DNA from: Cyanobium sp. PCC 7001
GTDB taxonomy: Bacteria; Cyanobacteriota; Cyanobacteriia; PCC-6307; Cyanobiaceae
DNA: 64,000 bases
Reading direction: 5' to 3'
Assembly: GCF_000155635.1 (NCBI RefSeq)
Contig: NZ_DS990556.1
Location: 374,518-438,517 of the forward strand
Part shown: positions 1 through 7,226 of the stretch, piece by piece
How positions within the stretch are numbered: position 1 is the first letter of the stretch
Layout of the letters: each line of letters starts with the position of its first letter
The notes under the pieces: generated by a model
The model's database searches: none
The model's input: the letters and a program-made list of their open reading frames with translations, nothing else
What the model was told of the DNA's origin: nothing
Position numbers and translations under genes: made by a program

Positions 1-240
1 TTCCACCTGGTCCTGCATGAGGGCGATCAGGGGTGAGATCACCACCGCCAGCCCTGGCCGGCACAACGCCGGCACCTGATAGCAGAGCGACTTGCCGCCG
101 CCTGTGGGCATCAGCACCAGCCCGGATCCGCCGCCGATCACATGGCGCACGATCGCCTCCTGGGGGCCGCGGAACGCCTGGTAGCCGAACACCTGCTGCA
201 GCACGGCCCGGGGGTCTGCGGAGGGCTCGCTGGGCACCAC
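1..240 (-). CDS. recQ: ATP-dependent DNA helicase RecQ, N-terminal fragment (cut by window edge)
   Basis: Only about the first 80 codons are inside the window. The translation contains the start of a RecQ-family SF2 helicase: a Q-motif-like YQAFRGPQEA stretch, the Walker A segment MPTGGGKSLCYQVPA and the motif Ia region VVISPLIALMQDQV. RecQ unwinds recombination and repair intermediates with ATP. The start is uncertain: GTG at 240 or 237, or an in-frame TTG at 249. The gene is divergent from the ABC permease that begins at 304. The family call is firm; the rest of the protein cannot be assessed. Confidence 0.85.
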   Translation of the reverse strand, partial: MVPSEPSADPRAVLQQVFGYQAFRGPQEAIVRHVIGGGSGLVLMPTGGGKSLCYQVPALCRPGLAVVISPLIALMQDQVE

Positions 241-303
241 GGCGCTCAAGGGGCTGGCTGCTGCGGGGGGATCTTCCAGAATGCCTCCAACCCCGTGGCT
301 GCG

Positions 304-1215
304 ATGGCCCCGTCTTCCCGCAGCAGCACCTTGCCCAGCAGCTCCCGCAGCACCGCCGCGGCCTGGGCCTTCCTCGCCCCGGCCCTGGTGCTGATCGGCC
401 TCTCGGTGCTGATCCCGGCGGCGATGGCGCTGCTGATGAGCTTCACCCAGGCGGGCCTGGATGTGAGCGAGCCCCTGCGCTTCGTGGGCCTGGCCAACGT
501 GCGGCGGCTCCTGGCCGATCCGATGTTCTTCCGGGTCACGGGCACCACCTTCCTCTATCTGATCGGTGTGGTGCCACCGGTCGTGCTCGGTGCCCTGGCG
601 CTGGCGGTGCTGGTGAACCGCCAGCTGCCCGGGATCCACTGGTTCCGGGCCGCCTTCTACACGCCGGTGCTGGTGTCGATCGTGGTGGCGGCGATCGCCT
701 TCCGCTGGCTCTACGCCGAGAACGGCCTGATCAACGGCTGGCTCACGGCCCTGCTCGGCGACGCCTTCAGCCCGATCGGCTTCCTCACCTCGCCGCTGCT
801 GGCCCTGCCCTCGGTGATGCTCGTCACCCTCTGGAAGGGACTGGGCTACTACATGGTGATCTTCCTGGCGGGCCTGCAGGGCATCTCGGCCGATCTCTAC
901 GAGGCCGCCGCGCTTGATGGCAGCGAGGGCTGGCGCAAGCACGTGGACATCACCCTGCCCCTGCTGCGCCCCTACCTCACGCTGGTGGCGGTGATCTCGG
1001 CGATCGCGGCCACCAAGGTGTTCGAGGAGGTGTACCTGATGACCCAGGGCGGCCCTGCCGACTCCACCCGCACCCTTGTGTACTACGTGTACGACCAGGC
1101 CTTCTCCGAACTCGAGATCAGTTACGCCTGCACCGTTGGGCTGGCCCTGTTCCTGATCGTGCTGGTGCTGAGCCTGATCCGCTTCGCCTTCGCCGGGGAG
1201 CGGGGCCTCACCTGA
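304..1215 (+). CDS. Sugar-type ABC transporter permease (MalF/UgpA family)
   Basis: A 303-residue inner-membrane permease with about six hydrophobic segments. A clear EAA loop near residues 200-223 (EAAALDGSEGWRK...TLPLLRP) is the contact site for the ATPase subunit. The family imports sugars or glycerol derivatives; cyanobacterial relatives include the glucosylglycerol/trehalose permease GgtC and genes labelled lacF. No binding protein, second permease or ATPase lies beside it here, so it is an orphan subunit in this window and the substrate is unknown. ATG 304 was chosen because the in-frame upstream part (from 142) covers the recQ start region and does not look like protein of this family. 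Confidence 0.85.
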   Translation: MAPSSRSSTLPSSSRSTAAAWAFLAPALVLIGLSVLIPAAMALLMSFTQAGLDVSEPLRFVGLANVRRLLADPMFFRVTGTTFLYLIGVVPPVVLGALALAVLVNRQLPGIHWFRAAFYTPVLVSIVVAAIAFRWLYAENGLINGWLTALLGDAFSPIGFLTSPLLALPSVMLVTLWKGLGYYMVIFLAGLQGISADLYEAAALDGSEGWRKHVDITLPLLRPYLTLVAVISAIAATKVFEEVYLMTQGGPADSTRTLVYYVYDQAFSELEISYACTVGLALFLIVLVLSLIRFAFAGERGLT

Positions 1216-1250
1216 GCGCTCATGCGGTGGACCTGGCCCTGGGCCCTGCC

Positions 1251-1256
1251 TAGGGT
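1251..1256 (+). promoter_or_regulatory. Putative -10 element TAGGGT
   Basis: TAGGGT lies 25 bases before the ATG of the coiled-coil J protein. The same TAGGNT hexamer stands at a similar distance before several other genes in this window (clpP, hisZ, the bacterial-type ferredoxin). No clear -35 is visible. Confidence 0.35.
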
Positions 1257-1280
1257 GATGCCACCGGGTCGCTCCCGCCA

Positions 1281-2759
1281 ATGGCCCCATCCCCCGGCCC
1301 CAGTGCCCAGCCCCGCAGCCCCCAGCCCCGGACGTCCCAGGCCCTCAAGGAGCGACAGCTGCTCGGCTGGCTGAGCCTCCTGCTGGCGCTGGTGCTGTGT
1401 GGACTGATCGTGATGCGGGCCCGGCAGGCCGCCCGTGACGGCAACCGGGAGCTTCAGAACGACACCTACTGGGTGCTGGTGTCCCCGGTGGCCTTCTCGA
1501 TCCTTGGCGTGCTGCTGCTGCGACCGTCCCGGCAACGTCCTGGGTCGTCCGCGGGCCCCCGCCTGGGTTTCGGCGCCACCGCCGCCGCAGCCCGTTCCGG
1601 CCTGGATCGCTCCAGCGCGGAAGCGGCCGCGGCGACCGCCCAGCTGCAGCATCTGGAGCAGTCCAGCCAGCGCCAGGTGCAGATGGCCCGCTCGGAAGCG
1701 GAGGCCGCCCGGGCCGCGGCCCAGGCGAGCCAGCAGGAGCTGGAACGGGTATCGGCCGGTGCCTCCGAGGCGATCGCTGTCCTCGAGGCCAGGCTGCTGC
1801 AGGCGGAGCGGGAGCGCGACCAGGCCTTCAGCCAGGTGCAGGACCTCTCCTCCTCCCCGACCGGCACCAGCGACGACCCGGCTCTCAGGGCCGCCGAACG
1901 GGCCCAACGCCGGGCGGAAACCCTGCTGGCGGGCCTGCAGGACGAGCTCCAGCAGGCCCGCACGCTGCTTGCTTCCCTCAGCAGCGGTCAGCCGGAGAGC
2001 CTCGTGCAGAGCCGGCGCCAGGCCGCCCTTGCTCTGGAGGCGGCCCAGAGCGCCTGCCGCGAGGTGGAGCGGCTGCAGGCACTGCAGGAGCAGCAGCTGG
2101 GCGAGGCCCGGCTGCTGCTGGAGCGCTGTGCCCAGGTGGAGCAGGGCGATCTCGCCACCGTGCGGCGGGAGGTGGAGCAGGCCCTCGCCGCGGCCCGCTC
2201 CGCCCGCCAGGAAGCCTCCGACCTGGCGGACGCGGCCACCACCCGCATGGAACGGTTGAGCCAGGACATCCAGCAGGCCCAGCAGGCCAGCCAGGCGGCG
2301 GCCCAGCAGCTCGGGCAGGTGCTGCACCAGGCCGACCAGATGCGGCAGGACACCCGCCAGCGCGCCGATGAGCAGGAACGCCGTCTGGACGAGCTGGTGG
2401 CCCAGGTGGACGCTGAGCTCAAGCAGGCCCGGGAGAGGAACGCCGCTGCCCGGCGCAGCAGCGAGGAGGCTCTGCAGCTGGTGGACCGCCTGGAGCAGGT
2501 GGTGTTCGCCTATCCCCCCGCGGCGGGGATGCCGGCGGCGACGGCGCCCGGCCGCACTCCCGAGGATCCCGCCTACCGGGACGCCTGCGGCGAGCTCGGG
2601 GTGGTGCCCGGAAGCCCGTGGCAGCAGGTGCGGGCCGCCTGGCGCCGTAACCTGCTTCAGTGGCACCCCGATCAGGGAGGCGATCCCAACCTCTGGTCCC
2701 GGCGCCAGGCGGCCTACCAGCTGCTCGAAGCCTGGTATGCCTTCAAGGGGGAGCCCTGA
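1281..2759 (+). CDS. Membrane-anchored coiled-coil protein with C-terminal J-like domain
   Basis: 492 residues. There are two hydrophobic segments (about 28-46 and 62-80), then roughly 300 residues of Ala/Gln/Glu/Arg-rich coiled coil (about 110-405). The last 65 residues resemble a J domain, with a helix RAAWRRNLLQWHPD containing HPD at 462-464. HPD is the motif by which J proteins stimulate Hsp70 ATPase. A membrane anchor, long stalk and terminal J-like domain suggest an Hsp70-recruiting protein held at a membrane, but the client is unknown. The next gene, purK, is on the same strand. The architecture is visible; the function is inference. Confidence 0.8.
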   Translation: MAPSPGPSAQPRSPQPRTSQALKERQLLGWLSLLLALVLCGLIVMRARQAARDGNRELQNDTYWVLVSPVAFSILGVLLLRPSRQRPGSSAGPRLGFGATAAAARSGLDRSSAEAAAATAQLQHLEQSSQRQVQMARSEAEAARAAAQASQQELERVSAGASEAIAVLEARLLQAERERDQAFSQVQDLSSSPTGTSDDPALRAAERAQRRAETLLAGLQDELQQARTLLASLSSGQPESLVQSRRQAALALEAAQSACREVERLQALQEQQLGEARLLLERCAQVEQGDLATVRREVEQALAAARSARQEASDLADAATTRMERLSQDIQQAQQASQAAAQQLGQVLHQADQMRQDTRQRADEQERRLDELVAQVDAELKQARERNAAARRSSEEALQLVDRLEQVVFAYPPAAGMPAATAPGRTPEDPAYRDACGELGVVPGSPWQQVRAAWRRNLLQWHPDQGGDPNLWSRRQAAYQLLEAWYAFKGEP

Positions 2760-2800
2760 CGCCAGCGGTTCCTGCTCGCCCCCCGTCCGTGCTGCCCTTG

Positions 2801-4129
2801 ATGGTCGATTCCCTCGTCGAAGTGCTCAGTGCCGCCGCCGCCGGAGATGCCGCCGCTGCTGCCGATGGCTCCGGGAAGGTGGCCACGGCCCGGCGGATCG
2901 GGGTGGTGGGCGGCGGCCAGCTGGCCTGGATGCTGGCGGGGGCGGCGAAGGAGCTCGGCATCGCCGTGGACGTGCAGACCCCTTCGCGCCACGACCCGGC
3001 GGTGAGGATGGCGGCGCAGGTGGTGGAGGCCGATCTGCAGGATGGTGAGGCCACCCGCCGGCTGGCCAGCGGCTGCCAGGCGATCACCTTCGAGAACGAG
3101 TGGGTCGATCTCGAGGCCCTGGCTGTCCTCGAGGCCGAGGGGGTGCGGTTCGTGCCGAGCCTCAGGGCCCTGGAACCGCTGGTCAACAAGCGCAGCCAGC
3201 GGGAGCTGCTGCAGCGTCTCAACCTGCCGGCCCCCGCCTGGTTGCCCCTGGCCGATCTCGTTGCGGCCGCGCCCTCGGGCTTGGAGCTGTCGCCCCAGCC
3301 GCAGCAGGAGCATCCGCTTCAGCCGGGCGACCCCATGGCGGCCCAGCCGATGGGCGGCCCCACCCTGCCGCAGGGCTGGACCTACCCGGTGATGGCCAAG
3401 GCGGCCACGGGCGGCTACGACGGCAAGGCCACCCTGGTGCTGCGGGAGCCCCGTGACCTGGAGGCCCTGCTGGAGAGTGTCGATCCCGCCAACTGGATCG
3501 TGGAACGGTTCGTGGCCTTCGATCTCGAGCTCTCGCAGCTGGTGTGCCGCGATCAGCAGGGCCAGGTGCGCTGCTACCCCCTGGTGCAGACCCACCAGCA
3601 CCACCGCGTCTGCGACTGGGTGCTCGCCCCCGCCGCCGTGCCCCATGCCGTGCAGGCCTTCGCGCGCAACATCGCCGTGTCGCTGCTCACCGCCATCGAT
3701 TACGTGGGGGTGCTCTCCATCGAGCTCTTCTACGGGCCTGAGGGTCTGCAGATCAACGAGATCGCCCCGCGCACCCACAATTCCGGCCATGTCACGATCG
3801 AGGCCTCCCATACCAGCCAGTTCGCCCAGCAGGCGCGCATCGTGGCGGGCCTGCCGATGGGGGAGGTGGAGCTGAAGGTCCCCGGCGCCCTGATGGTGAA
3901 CCTGCTCGGTTTCGAGCGCTCCGAGAGTGCCTACGACGACCAGCGCCAGGCCCTGGCAAGCCTTCCCCAGGCGCGGCTGCACTGGTACGGCAAACAGGGC
4001 TCCTCCCTCGGCCGCAAGCTCGGCCACATCACCCTGTTGCTGGATGGCGCCACGGCCGAGGAACGGCAGCGCCAGGCCGAGCAGCGCCTCGCGCAGGTCC
4101 GGGCCATCTGGCCGCGCCCCGTGTACTGA
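2801..4129 (+). CDS. purK: 5-(carboxyamino)imidazole ribonucleotide synthase
   Basis: A 442-residue ATP-grasp enzyme that makes N5-CAIR from AIR, bicarbonate and ATP in purine synthesis. The translation has the N-terminal nucleotide-like fold RIGVVGGGQLAWMLAGAAKELGI, the PVMAKAATGGYDGKAT ATP-grasp segment and EIAPRTHNSGHVTIEA near the metal site. It is longer than typical PurK (about 380-390) because of a roughly 30-residue Ala-rich N-terminus and a low-complexity insertion around residues 150-190. ATG 2801 is the first plausible start after the preceding gene. In cyanobacteria the 6S RNA gene is usually directly downstream of purK, as here. Confidence 0.93.
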   Translation: MVDSLVEVLSAAAAGDAAAAADGSGKVATARRIGVVGGGQLAWMLAGAAKELGIAVDVQTPSRHDPAVRMAAQVVEADLQDGEATRRLASGCQAITFENEWVDLEALAVLEAEGVRFVPSLRALEPLVNKRSQRELLQRLNLPAPAWLPLADLVAAAPSGLELSPQPQQEHPLQPGDPMAAQPMGGPTLPQGWTYPVMAKAATGGYDGKATLVLREPRDLEALLESVDPANWIVERFVAFDLELSQLVCRDQQGQVRCYPLVQTHQHHRVCDWVLAPAAVPHAVQAFARNIAVSLLTAIDYVGVLSIELFYGPEGLQINEIAPRTHNSGHVTIEASHTSQFAQQARIVAGLPMGEVELKVPGALMVNLLGFERSESAYDDQRQALASLPQARLHWYGKQGSSLGRKLGHITLLLDGATAEERQRQAEQRLAQVRAIWPRPVY

Positions 4130-4189
4130 ATCCTGCTCACGGATGCAGCGCTGGGGCAGGAGTGGTGCACACCCTGCCAACAACCGCCT

Positions 4190-4195
4190 TAGAGT
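4190..4195 (+). promoter_or_regulatory. Putative -10 element of the 6S RNA gene (TAGAGT)
   Basis: TAGAGT at 4190-4195 would start transcription near 4202, exactly where the predicted closing stem of the 6S RNA begins. Read-through from purK could also supply the RNA. Confidence 0.3.
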
Positions 4196-4384
4196 TCCAG
4201 CGGACTGCCTCGTTGGTGACTGCCTTCTACAGTTTTCTGATCTGACTCCTCTTTCGACATGGGGAGTCTGCAGCGGAAGCGACGTAGACCGGCCCCGCTG
4301 CCGGAAACGAAGCCCCGCCCCTGACACCCCTTCTGGTTCCACCAGGTCGAACACTGGGGCAAGACGGCGCGGCGGTCCAACCCA
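4196..4384 (+). ncRNA. ssaA: 6S RNA
   Basis: This intergenic stretch after purK fits 6S RNA, the RNA polymerase holoenzyme regulator, which lies downstream of purK in cyanobacteria and is about 185 nt there. The ends can pair: GGACTGCC at 4202-4209 with GGCGGTCC at 4371-4378 (one G-T pair), enclosing about 185 nt. Internal hairpins include GACTCC/GGAGTC near 4243-4268 and CTGGT/ACCAG near 4333-4345. No convincing protein frame covers the region. Position and length are strong; the full secondary structure was only checked by eye, and the exact ends are estimates. Confidence 0.65.
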
Positions 4385-4504
4385 ATTCCCTCCAGCCCTC
4401 GATCCGGTGGCCGGCCTGGTCACGGGCGCCATCGGCGGTCATGGTGGGATCAGCGGCATGCGGACGCGGCGATGGCCTCCTCTTCCCCCCGTCAGCCTGC
4501 GGAC

Positions 4505-4942
4505 ATGAGCTTTCAGCAGGCCTTCACCACCTTGCTGTCCCTGGCACCGGGGCCTGTGTTCCCCCGGGCCCGGCAGCTCTACCTGCGCAAGTATCCGCTC
4601 GAGGGGGCCCCGGAGCGTCAGGAGTCATCGGCGGTGGCGAACCGCTTCCGCACCTTTCTGCTGCAGGAGGAAATCCAGGAGGGCAGCGACGGGCTCTACC
4701 GGGTGCGGGGCCTCCGGTTCGCCGTGGTGCACTGGCAGGCTCCCCAGACCAATCCCGCCGATTACCTCACCTTTCTGCGGGAGCGCTGGGATCTCCAGCC
4801 CGACGACCTCAGCCTCCAACCCGAGAGCTGGTTCCGCAATGGCGGCGCCTGGGCCTCCTTCAGCGCCATGGCCGTCTACGAGCGGCACGGCGGTGGCGAG
4901 CTGCGGATGAGCCTGGGGGGCGGTCAGTCCTCCAACAACTGA
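4505..4942 (+). CDS. Conserved hypothetical protein
   Basis: 145 residues, soluble, no motif that I can assign. It contains basic and aromatic stretches (RQLYLRKYPLEG; VRGLRFAVVHWQAP; SWFRNGGAWASFSAMAVYERHG). ATG 4505 begins MSFQQAFTTLL; an in-frame ATG at 4472 would add 11 residues and is possible. The gene ends convergently with the DUF2103 gene, with 19 bases of 3' overlap. Composition and position indicate a real gene; no function can be given. Confidence 0.65.
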   Translation: MSFQQAFTTLLSLAPGPVFPRARQLYLRKYPLEGAPERQESSAVANRFRTFLLQEEIQEGSDGLYRVRGLRFAVVHWQAPQTNPADYLTFLRERWDLQPDDLSLQPESWFRNGGAWASFSAMAVYERHGGGELRMSLGGGQSSNN

Positions 4943-5202
4943 TCCACCAGCTCCTGCAACTCCTCCCGGTTGGCGGTGGTGATCACGAACACCTCCTGGG
5001 CACTGGTGCCCCGTCGGGCCAGCAGCTTGTGGCCCCCGCGGATCGGGGTGGACACCCGCAGCCGCAGGCCCGGGCTGCGCCCCTTCACCCGGCTGAGCAC
5101 CGCCGGGGTCACCGTGTCCACTCCCGGGAGTCGGGCCAGCCGCTGCAACAGCGGAATCAGACCCTCGAGGTAGGTGCTGTGGGTGATCACCACCCGTCCC
5201 AT
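4924..5202 (-). CDS. DUF2103 family protein
   Basis: 92 residues starting [22 protein letters not shown], resembling the small DUF2103 family of cyanobacteria and archaea, whose function is not established. The segment GLRLRVSTPIRGGHKLLARRGTSAQEVFVIT is typical of the family. Its ATG (5202-5200) overlaps the TGA of clpS (5204-5202) as ATGA, so the two are probably translationally coupled. A longer upstream frame exists but runs through clpS and is not used. Confidence 0.75.
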   Translation of the reverse strand: MGRVVITHSTYLEGLIPLLQRLARLPGVDTVTPAVLSRVKGRSPGLRLRVSTPIRGGHKLLARRGTSAQEVFVITTANREELQELVDQLLED

Positions 5203-5492
5203 CAGTCCCGCTCCAGGGGGGCCATGGTCAGTCCTTCGGCGCCCAGCTGCTGGTGGTACAGCTCGGCCTGCTCCTGGGGACCGCACCACACCACGGCGGA
5301 GCCTTCCGCGTCGATGCGGTGGGCCAGTTCCCAGGCCCGGTCAGGTTGCATGCCGGGAATGAACCGCACCAGGCACTCCACCACGTGCTGGAAGGTGTTG
5401 ATGGCGTCGTCCAGCACCACCACCCGGTAGTTGGGGTACGGCTGACGCAGCTGCTGCCGTTCGCGGACGGCGACGGGAGACGAACGCACCAT
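5202..5492 (-). CDS. clpS: ATP-dependent Clp protease adaptor ClpS
   Basis: A 96-residue ClpS adaptor that binds the Clp AAA+ chaperone and presents N-degron substrates. The core is visible as [64 protein letters not shown], with the conserved hydrophobic pocket and the D-D-x-N/T-F pattern. It lies divergent to petN and is coupled to the DUF2103 gene downstream. The Clp peptidase gene clpP is in the same window at 9454. Confidence 0.9.
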   Translation of the reverse strand: MVRSSPVAVRERQQLRQPYPNYRVVVLDDAINTFQHVVECLVRFIPGMQPDRAWELAHRIDAEGSAVVWCGPQEQAELYHQQLGAEGLTMAPLERD

Positions 5493-5524
5493 GGGCGGCC
5501 TGTTCGATGTGGCAGGAGCCTAGG

Positions 5525-5530
5525 TACAGT
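5525..5530 (+). promoter_or_regulatory. Putative -10 element of petN (TACAGT)
   Basis: TACAGT lies 25 bases before the petN ATG, between petN and the divergent clpS, and is preceded by TAGG. No strong -35 is seen. Confidence 0.3.
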
Positions 5531-5554
5531 GCCCCCACGCCACGCGGATCCGGC

Positions 5555-5656
5555 ATGTTGATCACCCTGGGATGGGCCTCACTGGCTGCCCTGTTCAGCT
5601 TCTCCATCGCCATGGTGGTGTGGGGTCGCCACGGTGACGGCAGCATCAAATTCTGA
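5555..5656 (+). CDS. petN: Cytochrome b6-f complex subunit PetN
   Basis: A 33-residue single-span protein reading [17 protein letters not shown] then [13 protein letters not shown]. The [15 protein letters not shown] pattern is diagnostic of PetN (subunit VIII), a small transmembrane subunit that stabilises the thylakoid cytochrome b6-f complex, which passes electrons from plastoquinol to plastocyanin. The C-terminal extension (HGDGSIKF) resembles picocyanobacterial PetN rather than the 29-residue plant form. It stands alone between clpS (divergent) and the small membrane protein gene. Confidence 0.93.
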   Translation: MLITLGWASLAALFSFSIAMVVWGRHGDGSIKF

Positions 5657-5685
5657 TCCTTTCCCTCCTTTCCGTCTCCCATCCC

Positions 5686-5964
5686 TTGGCTGATCTGCCC
5701 TTCAGCAGCACCCAGCTTCTGGCTGGCCTCGCTTCGGCGCTGCTGCTGTTCGTCAGCGGCGGAGTGATCTACCTGTCGGTGGTGGAGTGGCGCGACCGCC
5801 GCCGCCGGCGGGACACCGACAAGGGGAACCCGGCCAGACCCACCGTCAAGCCCGGCGCCAAGGTCACCGCGAAGGCCAGGACCAAGCCGGCAGCCGCTCG
5901 GCCGTCGTCCGGCATCGCCCAGGGCCGCCGCTTTCCCTCCCAGGGACAGTCGCCACGGTCGTGA
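5686..5964 (+). CDS. Small single-span membrane protein
   Basis: 92 residues from a TTG start. One hydrophobic segment (about residues 11-31, LLAGLASALLLFVSGGVIYLS) is followed by VEWRDRRRRRD and a basic, Pro/Ala/Lys-rich tail. The hydrophobic part and VEWRDRRRR suggest a cyanobacterial small protein with a cytoplasmic basic tail. Its TGA (5962-5964) overlaps the GTG start of cofH as GTGA, arguing for translation as a unit with cofH. Function unknown; the start codon is uncertain. Confidence 0.6.
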   Translation: MADLPFSSTQLLAGLASALLLFVSGGVIYLSVVEWRDRRRRRDTDKGNPARPTVKPGAKVTAKARTKPAAARPSSGIAQGRRFPSQGQSPRS

Positions 5965-7226
5965 CACCGTCCCTTGCCCCTTGGTCGTGGACCAAGGCAG
6001 ATGCGCTGCTGGTGCCACCGGCTGAGGTGGAGCAGGCCGCTCCCCCGCTATCCGGGTCCGCCGGCCGTGTGCTCGATGCACTGGCGCAGGCCCACCAGGA
6101 CCTGGAAGGCCGCCTCCTGGATCGCGACCAGCTGAACTCCAGCCCCCTGCCTGGCCTCGCCCTGGCGCTGCTCGAGCGCCCCTGGGATGGCGCGGATCGG
6201 ATGCTGCTGCAGCAACGGGCCGATGCCCTGCGCCGCCGGCTGGCGGGCGACACGGTCACCTACGTGGTGAACCGCAACCTCAATGCCTCGAACCACTGCG
6301 TCAAGCACTGTTCCTTCTGTGCCTTTCGCCGTGACCCCGGAGAGCCCGGTGCCTACTGGCTCGGTGGCGAGGAGCTGGCCCAGCGTGCCGCCCAGGCGAG
6401 GAGCCTGGGGGCCACCGAGCTGTGCCTGCAGGGCGGCCTCAACCCCGCCGCGCGCCTCGATGGCAGCCAGCTGGCCCACGCCGAGCAGCTGCTGCGCCAG
6501 CTGCAGCGGGCGGCGCCGGGACTCCACCTGCACGCCTTCTCGCCCCAGGAGCTCCTGTTCTTCGCCGAGCAGGACGGGCTTCCCCTGGACACCGTGCTGC
6601 AGCGGCTCAGGCGGGCCGGCCTGGGCTCAGTCCCCGGCACCGCCGCCGAGGTGCTCAGCGAGCGCGTGCGCCGGGTGCTGTGCCCGGAAAAGCTCACTGC
6701 CCGCCAGTGGGTGGCGGTGATGCTGCAGGTGCAGGCCCAGGGCCTGGCGGCCACATCCACATTGATGGCCGGCCACCTCGAAGCCCCGGCCGACCTCGCC
6801 GCCCACCTGCTCACCCTGGTGACCCTCCAGTCCCAGGCCCGCGCCCAGGGCCTCCAGGGGTTCACCGAGTTCGTGCTGCTGCCGTTCGTGGGGTCGGCGG
6901 CACCGGCGCCGCTGCGCAGCCGGGTGGGCCGCGACCAACCCGACCTGGAGGCGATGCTGCTGCTCACGGCCCAGGCCCGGCTGATCCTGGGGCCCTGGAT
7001 CCCCAACCATCAGCCCAGCTGGGTGAAGCTCACCCTGGCCGGCGCCCGGGAGGCCCTGCGCTGGGGGTGCAACGACCTGGGCGGCACCCTCATGGAGGAG
7101 CACATCACCACCATGGCGGGGGCCCGTGGTGGCACCGCCCAGAGCCCTGCAGCCCTCCGTGAGGCCGCCCGGCAGCTGGGACGGCCGGCACGGCAGCGCA
7201 CCACCCTCTACACGCCGGTGCCATGA
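5961..7226 (+). CDS. cofH: FO synthase subunit CofH (radical SAM)
   Basis: A 421-residue radical-SAM enzyme. With CofG it joins a tyrosine-derived group and the ribityl-uracil precursor to make 7,8-didemethyl-8-hydroxy-5-deazariboflavin (FO), the chromophore of F420 and of 8-HDF photolyases. The cluster motif CxxxCxxC is seen at Cys113, Cys117 and Cys120, within NLNASNHCVKHCSFCAFRR, followed by LCLQGGLNP. The GTG start at 5961 overlaps the previous stop; a longer open frame upstream (from 5787) lies within the preceding gene. The gene ends in an ATGA overlap with the next. CofG is not in this window. Confidence 0.9.
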   Translation: MTPSLAPWSWTKADALLVPPAEVEQAAPPLSGSAGRVLDALAQAHQDLEGRLLDRDQLNSSPLPGLALALLERPWDGADRMLLQQRADALRRRLAGDTVTYVVNRNLNASNHCVKHCSFCAFRRDPGEPGAYWLGGEELAQRAAQARSLGATELCLQGGLNPAARLDGSQLAHAEQLLRQLQRAAPGLHLHAFSPQELLFFAEQDGLPLDTVLQRLRRAGLGSVPGTAAEVLSERVRRVLCPEKLTARQWVAVMLQVQAQGLAATSTLMAGHLEAPADLAAHLLTLVTLQSQARAQGLQGFTEFVLLPFVGSAAPAPLRSRVGRDQPDLEAMLLLTAQARLILGPWIPNHQPSWVKLTLAGAREALRWGCNDLGGTLMEEHITTMAGARGGTAQSPAALREAARQLGRPARQRTTLYTPVP

